Shown here piece by piece: positions 48,614 to 61,446 of a stretch of DNA of 64,000 bases. The translations under genes and the position numbers were made by a program. The notes below the pieces were generated by a model. It ran no database searches and was not told where the DNA came from. It was given only the letters and a program-made list of their open reading frames with translations. Where the stretch lies: contig NC_089547.1 of assembly GCF_040115645.1 (NCBI RefSeq), forward strand, positions 3,224,001 through 3,288,000, given 5' to 3'. Source of the stretch: Euwallacea fornicatus (taxonomy: Eukaryota; Arthropoda; Insecta; Coleoptera; Curculionidae). Every line of letters begins with the position of its first letter. Position 1 is the stretch's first letter.

Positions 48614-50216
48614 CTAATCAAGGTCTATTCTAGGCTGTACATTCAACGATCCACAGTGAATTTTACTCTCCCTCATTTTACTGTAAGAGAACTTGAGATC
48701 GTCCATTGTAATGGGCCGCAATGCATCATGAAATTCATCGTCTGAACTCAGGCGTCTATGTATACTGTTGTTCATTTCCTGGCGGACAAAATCCCGAACT
48801 CTATACACTGCTGCGTTTCTGCACAATTCGCGCAAGTCGGAACCAGAAAACCCATCAGTGCATTTGGCCATAGTTTCAATATCCACCTCTTCTGATGTAG
48901 GTTCGTGTTCTAGGATAAGATTAAGGATTTGACGACGCTGGATCAAGTTGGGCATGGGAACATGGAAGGCTGCTGGCATTCTACGCAAAATGGCACGATC
49001 TAAATCCTGTAAAGTAATGTTAAATGTCTTGTATGAAGATTTTACAAATTCTAAGAGTTAGAAAGCCACTGTTTCATCAAATTATCCTTGACGCAATGTG
49101 GCTTTAGATCACAGAAAATGCAGAATTTTTTACAACTACCAAAAAAAAATCATGTAAATATTAAAAGTGACCATATACTCACTTGTGGTCTATTAGTTGC
49201 CCCCATAATGATAACAGTGCAATTGGGATCTGTAATTAGACCATCCCACAAGGACATAAACTGGGCCTTCATCATGGCAGTGGCCTCATGATCAGTGCTG
49301 TTTCTCACTCTCAGGAATGAATCAATTTCATCAATAAATATGATACAAGGTTGCAATTTAACTGCTAAGGTGAATACTGCTGCTGCCAGCTTTTGACTTT
49401 CCCCATACCATTTATCAGTAAGAATGGATAAATCCAGGTTTATAAAGTGGGTACCAGCTTCTCTAGCTGTGGCTTTGGCAATGAGAGTTTTGCCACAACC
49501 TGGAGGACCATGGAGCAGGACTCCTACAATTATTATTAAGAAGAGGATTATGTCAAAAATTAAGAACCAATTGCCTTTACTGTTAGCAAATTTAAGGCAT
49601 AACTGGGATATTGCCATATTAGTATTTTATTGACACTCAGCACACAACATGTACATGAAAGAAAAATTACCTTTTGGTGGAGTAGTTAAAAGAGAGTCAG
49701 CAAACAAATCCTTCCTCTGTATTGGCAATATGACAGTTTCTCTCAGCTCTTGTATTAACCCCTCCAACCCAGCAATATCTGCCCAAGTCACTTTAATATC
49801 TTCAGGGTCAACCAAATGGGCTGCAATCATCATTTCATAATCAGTTAACTTGTCCACTTGTACCAATTGCTTATTTGCTCTTAGTCTGTAATAAAAGAAG
49901 CATAATGTTTAAGTTCACGTTCTAGATTCGGTATCAGAATTATTATATGGAACTGATTCTACTGTAACAAACCTGTTTGAATCACAATTCCAACTAAAAG
50001 TACACATAAGTTCCATTCTTTACAAGAAAGCAACACCAATGAAGCATACCTTTTCAGCTGTTGTTCAGCAGTCTTTCTTGCTTTCTTTTTACTCTGATTT
50101 GTCGGATCCATTTGATTCATAAGCCATTTGATACTCCAAAAGGTAACAGCAGAAACCAGAGTCAATCTAACTACTAAACGGACTACCTCAGTCCGCGAAA
50201 ATCCTGGATCATTCAT
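48614..50216 (-). CDS. Atad1: ATAD1/Msp1, membrane-anchored AAA ATPase (outer mitochondrial membrane extractase)
   Basis: Pulls mislocalised tail-anchored proteins out of the mitochondrial outer membrane and peroxisomes; the Drosophila orthologue is nmd. Four exons on the minus strand: 50216-50050, 49885-49671, 49523-49183, 49006-48614; 1116 nt, 371 residues (human 361). An N-terminal membrane segment (about 11-33, VVRLVVRLTLVSAVTFWSI) precedes a basic KKKARK linker. The AAA domain has Walker A GPPGCGKT (133-140), pore loop WYGESQ (166-171), Walker B FIDEID (190-195), sensor MGATNRPQ, and ILRRMP with the arginine fingers. FSGSDLRELCR lies in the C-terminal lid. All splice phases agree. The WYGESQ loop and the lack of a second AAA domain separate it from spastin, katanin and VPS4. 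Confidence 0.95.
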
Positions 50217-50908
50217 GATTTGTAGAAAATTTATATTACAGCCTTCCTCCCAATTAATATTCGAGAAGATTTCAAAAATGAGGACAGTTTTTATGATACA
50301 CGAAAATAATCAGATATCAGCAACCTCCTCACGAATAAAACGAAATGAATCACAAATTTCTAGATATTGACACTGACGTAAGACAGAGTGACAAAAGTTT
50401 CATTTTGAACTCGCTACGTTGTTGTCATGCAAATTGACATCTATATATCAAGTCCTTGATACATTAATATGGCAATGCTGTACGCAGTTTATTAGGCCTA
50501 CTTTTACCTCAAATTTCGGTTTTTAATTACTTCTTTGTTATTTTTCATTCCTTCTATATCTCTGTGAATTTTTTCTTTATGTATTTATAAGAGGTCTGTC
50601 TTCATTCAGAGGAGAAATAAGTAGAAATCTTTGTAAACTCCGCATTTTGTGATGTTAAGGTCCCAAGATCTTGTTCCCCTTTTTAACTATTTGGTGTTTT
50701 TCACTTTAATTTGACATTCGAGAATTTGAGGTTAATGTTAATTATTTGTTGATTATTTTGTGCTGGTGGTTTACTTTTATTTTCCATTAATTTTCGAGCT
50801 TCAAAAAAGGGCTTTAACAAAAAAAAGTAAGGGACTGCTAAACCCAAAAGAACAAGACCGTTATCCTTGTTGTCTTTCTCTAATTTTCAAGGGATTATCA
50901 AAATAATA
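50217..50908. promoter_or_regulatory. Shared head-to-head 5' region of ATAD1 and METTL14
   Basis: The start codons of the two genes are 692 bp apart and face outward, so both promoters lie in this interval; a shared bidirectional promoter is possible. I see no convincing TATA box. There are no long repeats. Confidence 0.5.
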
Positions 50909-53557
50909 ATGGGGGATATGTTAAAGGAACGCCGGGAGAAGTCTCGTAAAAGGAAACAATTACTTGCACAAACGGTAGGCACATCGAAAATTAGACTTTC
51001 AGATCACATTTCAGAAATATTTTCCTTTATGTTCAGTACGCTAAGCATGTACCTTATTTTTGCAGTTGGGAGTATCAGGTGCTGAAGAATTACGACAAAT
51101 ATTGGGCACTGGAGATATTCCTTCAAAAAGGATTGAAGATAAGCCAAGTACTAGTAGCCAGAGTGATCAATATGATTACTCCAAGGAAGCTTCAGATGAA
51201 ATGGTGTATAGGGATTCCTCTACATTTCTTAAGGTTTGTATTGCATGTACAAGGCCAGTTGGAAACAACTAGAATATACTTATAAGCTTTGGTGCACTTC
51301 CATTTTACATCATTTACAAGATTAGAACATGTTTTTGGATCCATTCAGTTTCGGTTTTATATTAGTTCCGAAAAACTTTCTAAACTTTATTGAAATATTC
51401 CTCAGGTTGCTTTTTTTGTGATCAGGGAACCCAATCATCTAATCCTCACAATGATTATTGTCAACATTTTGTGGACACTGGCCAAAGACCTCAGAACTTC
51501 ATTCGGGATGTAGGATTAGCTGACAGGTTAGTTGAATGAACCTTTAATTGACTGGTTGTTTGATTTTTTTCATGTACTTTCAAATTTTACTTCCAATTTT
51601 ATGTGTTTTATTGTTGATAGACAATTTAATTGTTCATATTTAACATTGATACATATGACTCATCATGGAGTGAACTTTTAATTCACCATTTAAGACTACA
51701 ATTGGCTTTATTTCTATATTTATTGCATATAGTCAGCCTAAATGTTAACCTGTCAAGTCCATTTTGACCGATTTATTACCATAATTCTCTTCACGTATCC
51801 AGTTAAATCATATCTACATTCTTAAAGATTTGAAGAATATCCCAAATTGAGGGAATTAATCCGTCTCAAAGATGAATTAATCGCCCAGACAGCTACACCA
51901 CCGATGTACCTTCAGTGTGATCTGTCAACATATGACTTGAAGAATGTTAATTGTAAGTTTGATGTCATACTAATCGAACCACCTTTGGAAGAGTACCAGA
52001 AAACTCTGGGAGCCACAAACATGCAATTTTGGTCTTGGGACCGAATCATGAATTTGGATGTCGGCGAAATTGCAGCTCAGAGGAGTTTTGTTTTCCTTTG
52101 GTGTGGCAGCTCAGATGGATTGGATATGGGGAGGGTTTGCTTAAGGAAGTGGGGATTTAGAAGGTAGGTTCTAGTAAGGTTTTGCTCAATTTATAATTTT
52201 TTGATAAGTTTTCACTTTTTTGCACTTTTGTATTACTCATTTGTTTGTTGGTTAGTTTAATTTGTATAATTAGGGGAAGAACATGTACTTATATTAGAGC
52301 TACATTTTTAGCAAATCTGAATCATTTACATGATAATTTTTAGATGTGAGGATATTTGCTGGATCAAGACGAATATAAAAAATCCAGTTCATTCGAAGAA
52401 CTTAGATCCAAGGGCGGTTTTTCAACGCACAAAAGAGCATTGTCTCATGGGCATCAAAGGTAATAACACAAATCTTGACGAATTCAGGCATTGGTACCAA
52501 GGTGTATTTGAGTGCGGTAAAATAGCTTGCTGCTAAATCTGTTTATTCGTTTCCCAAAAATCTTACCTTACAATCAAGTGCTTCCTTTTTTATATCAAGG
52601 CACAAAAAAATTTCTCATGACTAAAAAAATCCGATGAGAAAGTTGTTTCTGGACAATTTGGTGCAGGATATAATTTTCTTATTTCAACGATAGACAAAAA
52701 AAAATGGTAGTTTCTCTGAATTATTTACAGATTATTGATTTTAAGTTTTGTGTTTTGGTTAGAAAGGTGCCTATCTTTGACAATAAAACATATTCTATAT
52801 ATTCAATTGAAATAATTATTGGAGCTATTCAACTTCTCTTTTAGGTACTGTTAGGCGATCCACTGATGGCGATTTTATTCATGCGAATGTAGACATTGAC
52901 CTCATTATATCCGAAGAACCAGAATATGGCAGTTTAGAAAAACCGGTTGAAATTTTCCACATAATTGAACATTTTTGTCTAGGTGAGGAAAATACTGCGC
53001 TTAAACCCATTTATCACTTGTCCAATAATTCAAAAACTCCTTCGGTGTCTGAAATATATATCCAAAGATCTTTGATTATTTTCTAAGATTGTCAGTGAAG
53101 GTCTATGGGGAATTTTATGTTTATTGGCATTAATTCGAATAGTTATAGTGTTCACAAATAATATTCGACTGCTCGAATAATTTCGCAATTATTGAAATAC
53201 CTAGATAATATCCCCAACGTCACAAATAATTAAATAACTATTCGAAGAATAAACTAAAAAAAAGTCCAAGTCCCCTCTTTATCTTTTAAAATTCTATTTG
53301 AAGGTCGACGACGTATTCATATCTTCGGCAAAGACTCGACGATTAGACCCGGTTGGTTGACTATAGGACCTGAATTAACAAATTCTAACTTTGTGCCCGA
53401 GCTATACGCAAATCATTTCGCTAGTGATCAAACCACCACTGGTTGTACCGAAAGAATAGAGGCTTTACGGCCCAAAAGCCCGCCTCCAAAAGGCAAAGGC
53501 AACGCAGCTGGTCGCGGTAGGGGAAATTTTCAGAGAGGCCGAGGCAGAGGTAGATAG
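50909..53557 (+). CDS. Mettl14: METTL14, non-catalytic subunit of the m6A mRNA methyltransferase
   Basis: Partner of METTL3 in the nuclear N6-adenosine methyltransferase; it binds RNA and stabilises METTL3. Seven exons: 50909-50974, 51066-51233, 51426-51526, 51828-52163, 52344-52459, 52845-52982, 53304-53557; 1179 nt, 392 residues (Drosophila about 397, human 456). An N-terminal basic helix (LKERREKSRKRKQLLAQ) precedes the conserved YCQHFVDTGQRPQNFIRDVG. The MTA-70 fold has EPPL (about 162-165) instead of the catalytic DPPW, as expected for METTL14. Later signatures are FLWCGSSDGLDMGRVCLRKW, FQRTKEHCLMGIKG and FIHANVDIDLIISEEPE. The tail is a short GRGRGNFQRGRGRGR block (RGG-like, RNA-binding), shorter than in vertebrates. 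The start ATG is the first of two close Met codons; the exon ends in phase 0. Confidence 0.96.
53133..53246. repeat. Inverted repeat in the last METTL14 intron
   Basis: ATTCGAATAGTTAT (53133-53146) is matched by ATAACTATTCGAA (53234-53246), giving a 13-bp stem with about 87 bp between. Inside are more ATTCGA/TCGAAT copies. This looks like a small palindromic element inserted in the intron. It does not touch the splice sites. Confidence 0.5.
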
Positions 53558-53624
53558 AATCAGAAAACAAGTATAACTAGTAGATTGATTTGTTTATAGA
53601 ATTTTAAGCAACGATTGTAATGGT

Positions 53625-53630
53625 AATAAA
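53625..53630 (+). promoter_or_regulatory. Candidate METTL14 poly(A) signal
   Basis: AATAAA 68 bases after the METTL14 stop codon, followed by a T-rich stretch. Confidence 0.7.
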
Positions 53631-55272
53631 CGAATAATTTTTTAAATTTGGTTTTCATTATGTAATTTGCAGCAAGAAAGCGTGGACACGTAAATTCCGA
53701 GAAATAAAAATTACAATTCTTTCTTTGATGTTTTATTCACATCCAAACTCAACCTTACGAGTTGGACTCTTTTCATCCGAAAATAGTTAAGTAGTAGGTA
53801 AATTGGGTACATTCAGATCTAAAAATAAATATGCAGAGCATACCGACGATCAGTCCTTACGATAAAAATCCATTTGGAAAGAACGGTAGATTGTCCATCC
53901 TAGCCACTAAGTGCATGAATTTAATAGCTTTTGGTACACCCTCTTTCCCAATGGCGTTCTATTGTACTAAGTCGTCGCTAAAAAGTACTTATCACAAGAA
54001 TACCTATCCATAAATCCTTAAATATAAAACTGTTTATAATCTACAAACATTAATTTTTAACATCTAGGGTGGAAAGGATATCGTGCGCTAGGAATTTTAT
54101 CCCTGCTTTTTGAAATAGTTTAAAATTGTATTTAGTAATACTTACAGCCATATTACAGAAAATAGATTTTTAGAATACTCTCAATACCACCCCGCATAAA
54201 TCTATAAAAATATTCGTCAGGTCGTAGGTACAAATAGTTTTGTTGTTCTTAAATTATTATCTAATCTTACCCTATCACAAATATACGGCCAACAACACAT
54301 AAAAGGTTTAAGCTCAGATTCAGTTTTATGAAAATACTGCAATTATTATTAACTACTAAAATCATTATTACTAGATGCAAATCACTTAATCTCTGGTAAT
54401 TATTGCAGTATTTTTCTATAAAAAAATGTGGTTTCTAATCATAAAAACGTGGATTCGTTAACTTTACAAAAGGGAGGTCACTAAAATTATACAGGGCAAG
54501 CAAAAGCTCATCGAATTTGATTTCATTATCCTAAAACTCTATATTTAGAGTTCTAAGTTACGCTAACATAAATCACAAAATTATTACCTAAAGACCAACC
54601 GGAAGAAATGTGGAAATAGATAATAATGCTCCTGTTTTGCTATTATTTGCTTCAAAATTCCTTTCTTTACGCTCTGTCGCCCTTGTGTTAGATTCACTGT
54701 ACCTATTGGGGCTTCGTAAATTATGAGATACAAACTGGATTCAATATTGACATACTTGCGCACTTTGATATCGAATGTTTTACACTTTTAATACAGCATC
54801 AAACGTAAAAATTGGTTCAAATCGGTTTATTTTTCGGCGAAATTTCTTTAAGGAAGTTAATAAGTAATTATTTACACAGATAGGCAAACGCTATTTTCCT
54901 CCCTACTTGTTCAGCAAGCATAAATAACATTTGGTTACCTATGCTTGGACAAGTGGTCAATTTTGGACAAATAAAAAGGAACTAAATACTGACAAATACT
55001 ATTTGGGGTAAGCACCAACACAGGAAATACAATTTTTCCTTCGGTTCTGAAAATTTTCACAGATTTGTTTCCGAAACGTTAACAAAGTTGTTCGTCCGAG
55101 GCCTGATATATGGCGATAAAATTTCAAGGATATTCTGTTTTCTTTTTAATATTTCCTTCAGATAAATTAATGCTTTTAACGAGCACCACGAGACGTAATA
55201 TTAACTATTAACACAAGGGTTACACAGCAGAAAAGGAGGTACAAACGTCCACTGTAGTTTCAATGGTACCTA
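53631..55272. other. Gene-less stretch right of METTL14
   Basis: AT-rich; a 60-codon plus-strand frame at 53831-54013 has no recognisable domain. Nothing else supported. Confidence 0.45.
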
Positions 55273-55488
55273 CAGGGTGTCCCTAAATTAATATGAAAGA
55301 TTTTAATAATTTAATCTAGAGAGGAAAAAACTTTCGTGCTTTTAATAACTGGAATATATATATATTTTTTTTTTATGAAGAAGGATGCTCTTGACTCATA
55401 TCGCTCGAATTTCCTGTTATAGTTGAATATCAACTCGTTTAAAAAATCGAACTTTTAAAATCACTTACACTAATTTTGGAACACTCTA
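55273..55488. mobile_element. 216-bp MITE with CAGGGTGTCCC-type ends
   Basis: The left end CAGGGTGTCCCTAAATTAAT and the reverse complement of the right end TAGAGTGTTCCAAAATTAGT align, and the match continues through GATTTTAA about 30 bases in. TA flanks both ends (55271-55272, 55489-55490). The interior is AT-rich with no coding. Confidence 0.72.
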
Positions 55489-58400
55489 TAGTATGTTGAA
55501 TTGTGAGCAGAATCTCCTATTTTTGAGAAGAAATTTTTTTGGGTATTGGAAAACTTACTTAAAAAAAAATAAGTTATTCAATATTTTTTTAAATTTATTT
55601 CGTCACCAACCAAAACAATAAACGAAAGCCATAGTCTCGTCATTGCAGGAAAATGACTTGAGTATTGTAGTTAAATAAAACGAAAATAAATATAAATTCA
55701 TGTAAATAAAATGGTAATTCTGTGAAATGAACAAAAAAAATCAAAACTCTTGAAAAAAAAAACTAGAACGCAAACTGTAATTGATTTTCAATAATTTTAC
55801 AGACAAATAATGGACATCACACGAAGGCAAAATTAGATATTATCCACATTTTTTCGTATTTTAGCCCTACTTGTTATGACATTATACAGACTGGTACAAA
55901 CGTGGCTTTGCAACAATTACTGTTATTCACAACATCGGCGACAATTATTATTGTGAGTATTTTTTTATAAAACGGCAACTACACAATGGGAAGTTAAAGA
56001 AATATCAATTTAGTACACAAAAAAAATAAACTCTATTGCTTAACCTATGTGAAGTATTAGTAAACATTGTGATTTTGCAATAAAAACGGCGCAAACGCCG
56101 CACAGAGAGAAATTAAATTAATTTTTATTAATTTTAAGTTCATGTTTCAACACTATGTGGGAAAGTAGCAGGACAAGACTCTCCGACTTTTTTTTTTAAA
56201 GTAATAAGTGAGATCAAACAAACAATAACAGATTATATTTTATTTGTACTTATTGATGTTTTATTAATTTATTTACAAGTAGTATACATTGGAAGTATGT
56301 AGTGAAGGTATACAGGATGTTAAAAAAAATAAACCGCAATACTCTACATTAAAAAATAATCTCGAAAATAACAGCAGGTTGCTGCTATGCATGTACAGGG
56401 AAACAATTTGAAATCTGGCTGTGGCCACATTTGAAGAACACAAAAAGATATCAAAATATCCTGAAACCATTTCTGTACCACGGAAGGGAAACCCAAAGGA
56501 TGCACTAACTCATCCTTTTAAACTTACCCCTTTCCCTCAACCGCCGCAACCACTAAATATTCGTAAACAACATCCCGTTGTTTGTGATACCTTATCTTAG
56601 AGCCCTCAAAAAATACTTTTCAACGGTGCTTCATAAAGCTACATTTGAAAGGTAAAAATTTACAGAAAAATGTAATTGAAATCCTGCGTAGGTTTACATG
56701 TCACACGTTTGTTTCAAGTATTTTTTTGTATCTTTCTTCGTTCTTCGAATATAATCACTGTAAGGTTTCATCTCGTCACCCCGTACAAGCTATGCTTCAA
56801 GAGTGGTTCTTTACGAAAATACCCAGTGCTAAAAAAAATAGGTACAAAATTTATTATTCGTGCACCTCAGCACCTCACTGAATGAATTTCTAAGGAAAAA
56901 TTGTGCGCCACTGCATATTTTTGAAATCAATCTTATTTCTAAATCCTTCTTTCGGGGCCCCTACAAATGGTCGCGCCACCCAGTATTGCAACTCTAGCCC
57001 TTGTTTGTTGTGCTACTTAGTTTTTTCAGCATTAGTGGACAGGGAGGCAGGAATTAGGAGATGATCATCTATGGTGCAAAGTTCAGATTGGTAGAGGGGA
57101 AAAAAAATCTTATGGGGAATTTCGACTTCTAGCCTTTCCACAACGCAGGCCCCTGGGAGCGGGACGTCGATTTACCGATTCATCCAAGAACAATGAAAAG
57201 ATCGACATCTTGGTAGTTCTACTTTGTTCTGTATATGTGGGTGGACTGGCGTTTTTAGCGGACTTGAAGCCGATGGGACTCGCGACTGTTGCGCGCGACA
57301 GTGGTTCGTCCGGAGGAGCCAAGTCAAAACGAATGGATTTAAGTGAGAGGCGTTTCACAGCCACTGGGTGTCGCTACTCGGTAGCGCGACCAAGTCGGTT
57401 TTTCATGTAAAGAAGTATTTTCGAAGTATGGGAAGCAGAATACTGTTCTCCAATGTATGTCGGTTAAGGTATGTGGACGGTTAGTCTTGACGCAGAAAAC
57501 CGATTTTTCTATATTTCGATTTTTTTGGAATCTTTCATGAGTTGATTTTTGAAATTAGTGAAATTACAATTAACTTTGGAAAAACACGAGCCTGCAGGCA
57601 CACCTACGCAGTCTTCGTATGCCATAATGATCTAGGAACTTTGAAAGATCCTTAACGTCTGCATCCCCTACTACATTCTCAAAATATACACATATTTCGT
57701 TTTTCTTTAAACAAAACTTAACAATAATTAAAGGCGAGGATGCAATGAAAACGATCAACAAAAAATGAGACAAAAGTAAATGACGCTTAAACGATTTTAC
57801 ATGTAACAAGTGCGCAATATCACCGGGCTAATAAAAATATACAACACTAACATAAAGGTCTGCGAGCTAACATATAGATAGCCGTTCGACAACAAAGAAC
57901 GTTAAAACGGTGCTTTGCCATGGTAGCCTGGATAGGAGCACCCCACTTTGGTTTTAGGTGACATGACATATTTTTAAGTCACTAATTTGTACTAAGGCAA
58001 TGAATTTAGACGAAGGAAACTGTTGTGTTTGTAACAATTTTGATGATCCGACTTGTGCAGAATTATAGTTTTCGCCATTGATATGGATGATTCCTCCATA
58101 TAGGCCTATAAAATTTAGCTGAACTTATTAAAGAGAAATTTGACGCAGAAACCAAAGCCTTAGGTATACGATCCCAAATCGCATCTGACACAGATTGGGA
58201 TCTATTATATAAACTAGTCGTGTTCACCGGGAAGATAGATCATAAATAACAGTTTTTGTGAACCCGTACATAAATCAATATTTGCTGTCAAGCAGAGAAC
58301 AAGCAAGCGACACCAATAAATGACAACTCAACTCCCTCTTGAGTGACACAAGGGAAAATAAGCGAGTCACGGGTGACAGTCATGCAATATTTACACCTTT

Positions 58401-61400
58401 TCCGCTTTGACATGTGGGGTCCATATCATAGGTATGTTGATTCCCCTGGAAAATGTAAAACTCAGTTAGCGTAGGATTGACAAGTATGACAATGACAATA
58501 CAACCACTCGCCAAGCAATAGATGAAAGTTATACTTTAGAATCTTTTTTAAAGTCTAAATAAATTAAATAGCACTAAAGTATAGCTTTGACCAAATTAGA
58601 TTAATATTTACCTTTGCATCCGTCACCTACAAGGAAGGTTAGATAGTGTTAGTAAAAACCCAAAGCATTCTTATATGGTTCTAAGTATAATCCCAAAAAT
58701 AACAAAAAATATAATACATCGTCTTTTTACACTCATATAATATCGTTTCTACTGGAACCTTGAAAAATCAAAAGTACAAAATAGGGATCACACACATAAG
58801 TATTATGCGTTAGTCCCTTCGCTACATTACAAAATAACGCGAAATAGGTTTGTACTCGTCTTGCAAGAATAACATATTATCAAAACGTTTCTCTAATGGG
58901 GTGTTATTATAAAATATATCTTATCAAAAGGCTTTTTAAAGGTTGCTATAGTTATAGTTACTATATAGGAATATAAATTCTATATTTTTGATAGTCTCGC
59001 TAGGAAAGTAAAGGTCCAATAAGATAAAATGTATTGAGGTGACTTAGGGCAAATGTACAGCTTCGACTTTCGCTTCGTATGATATTGAATTTTATGACCA
59101 ACGACTTTAGCATTGTTTAGCCCATGCGAATCCCGATGAAAATCTAAATGAGAGGCATTGACGGTTAAATTGTTAAGCACGAGTCTTTGCAACTTGACAA
59201 AAGTACTGAAGAATAAGGATAATCGTGGAGCCCTTAAGCCGAATTTTTATATCTATAAAATTACAACGTTTTCCAGTTATACTTATTACGATTACTCGCA
59301 TAGGGTAAGAAAATGGACTTAATGTTTTACGGCATGAATACTTGAATAATTACATAATGACCATTTATCCTGCCATATTTCCTTATACGGGAAAGCTAAA
59401 CCGCTTCTTGATCGCATAATGAATGCGTACCTGCCATTCGGCTAGGGATATCGCTGCGGCAGTAAATTTGCCATTTTTTCCCTTGGGAAACAAATAGCTG
59501 TTGTGGGCAAGGTCAAACAATAGCCATTGACATGCGTGCAGTACAATGTTTTACTGTCCACTAATAGGAAAAATTCGTTCGTAGGTGCCTTTATCGCACT
59601 CCACTGCCAATTATCACTTCCTGCACTCGTCAAGCAATAACCGCTTAAGGTCATTTTTATTTTACTAAAATTCCGAATAAGAATCGCTTTCTGTCCACTC
59701 CTGTGAAATCACGGTCAAAAGGTTGCAATTATTCCGAAAGAACGAATGTTTGTGCGAATCTAAATAATCCATTCTTATCTCTCTGAATCAGACATTTTTA
59801 ATGATTCAGACAGACACCGGACTAAGACGATTAGTAGTTCCAGAAGCGCAAGGAAATGCGATTCTTAAATTTTAACGCGTTTTGACCAGATACTGTAAGT
59901 CGAAAGCTGATAAGGTTACAGGATAGAACAAATGGCACATCATGTATGGTAGTTTGCATTTTTTTCTTCATCTACCTTCTTGTACTAACATTGCACCTAA
60001 AGAAACGGGCGGTATTACTCACTTACAAAACCTTCGACAAAAGCCATATTATGATTAAATGTGGAGATTATCGGGAACTTAAACCGAATGACGCCACAAA
60101 ATGCGCAGATACTTTTCCCTTTCCCATCCCCCACAAGACTTGAAGAAAAATGGCAAAAATATAGAAATAGATTTTTCTTAAAATTGTATGTTTAAACGAA
60201 CAAAGAGTTTTTTTACTAGGACACCCTATATATGATTATTTCTACACGAGTCTATTCATTTTGATTTAAAAAATACACGGTTAGTGATATTATACCCAAT
60301 ATCAAACCAGAATGAATGATCTCAACTAATAAAATATTAATATACAGGATATCCTACTTACAAAAACATAAGTCTTAATCATATCTCGAAAAGACTATGC
60401 TCAAATCTATTCCCGTTAGCCACATAAGCTTCTTAAGAAAATTCTATAGGCTTTTTGTATAAGAGCCTGTGCAATCAGCTCAAAAATAGGATTAATCAGG
60501 CGAAACTGATGCGAATCTTCCACCCTTCAAATGTCTTGCGGGGGAAGCCTCAATTTCAGATCATCACACCAAAAAGTGTCACAAACAAAATTGGGAAAAT
60601 TTCACTGCAACTTTCGCAACAACATTTGGCTGTGCCGGTAAGGTCCCGTGTATCATTCAACTCTCATACCAATCAAAAATACATATGTCTCTCAAATATC
60701 TCTTTAGACTCAGTGTCTTAGATCACAACACATGCGCACTTCAGTTTAATATATACTTCTGATAAATCCACGGAAGATAAGCACATGATTTAATGTTGTT
60801 CATCTACAAATCCTAATATCATTTGGGCATAATTAATCGTTTTGAGCAATAACGATTTACTTTAAGAAATCGGTAAAATTTCCATTTTCTCAGGACACAA
60901 TAATACCTAAAGGAAAGGTGACTGAAAGATTAAACAAAAAAAAAAAAACATTTCTTTGGGACCTATTTTTCTTTTAGGTTTGAGTACTAGTTTTTGAATA
61001 AAATAGAATCTCTGCGTATAAGAAACGTGTACAGAACAGCCACGACTCAGATTAACTCCATATTGCGCCCTGAGAAAAGGTCTTTCAACCCTATAAAACC
61101 CAATACGCTAAACAATTTTAGTCTTTATAGTGTTACTCAACAACCCCAAACTTAACACTTTCCCAAATTCTTGAGCAAAATCCTAAAGTTTTACATATCT
61201 AGGAGAAAAAAGTAAAGACACTTCTTGCCCAATCTTTAACTCAAACTACCAAACCAAAATCGCTTAACAGTAGTGTCAGAATAAGAATGATCCTAACATC
61301 ACTTCTTACAAAAATACCTTAGTTATGATCCTGATCGACTTATTCTTCCACTACAAGCTAAAACAAACACTCAAATCAAAACTCGCAAAAACACCAGGCT

Positions 61401-61446
61401 TCTTACGACGATGGCTACACCATCAGTGCTTCAGAGTGACTCTCAC
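55489..61446. other. 6-kb gene-poor stretch
   Basis: No gene that I can name. It holds a solitary element-like start (TACAGGATGTTAAAAAAAAT, about 56313), two outward-facing CAGG-type ends near 60228 and 60354 without clear partners, and the GC-rich open frame described separately at 57041-57410. The rest is AT-rich with only short frames. Confidence 0.4.
57041..57410 (+). other. GC-rich patch with a 123-codon open frame, unidentified
   Basis: The plus strand is open from a stop near 57038 to TAA at 57408-57410. Segments include LWCKVQIGRGEKKSYGEF, RRFTDSSKNNEKIDILVVLL and a hydrophobic stretch VLLCSVYVGGLAFLADL. No ATG stands at a sensible start. The minus strand of the same patch is also open for over 80 codons and holds ACCAAGATG followed by a GTAAAT donor. 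The patch has many CpG dinucleotides, unlike its surroundings, so it may be a promoter, an exon or a decayed element. I cannot say which strand, if any, is coding. Confidence 0.3.

Noticed and set aside
56313..56400. TACAGGATGTTAAAAAAAAT as a MITE end
   Set aside because: No matching right end within about 1 kb.
59920..60360. CAGGATAG (59918), CCCTATA (60228) and CAGGATATCC (60354) as element ends
   Set aside because: The ends cannot be paired convincingly; the two best ones point away from each other.
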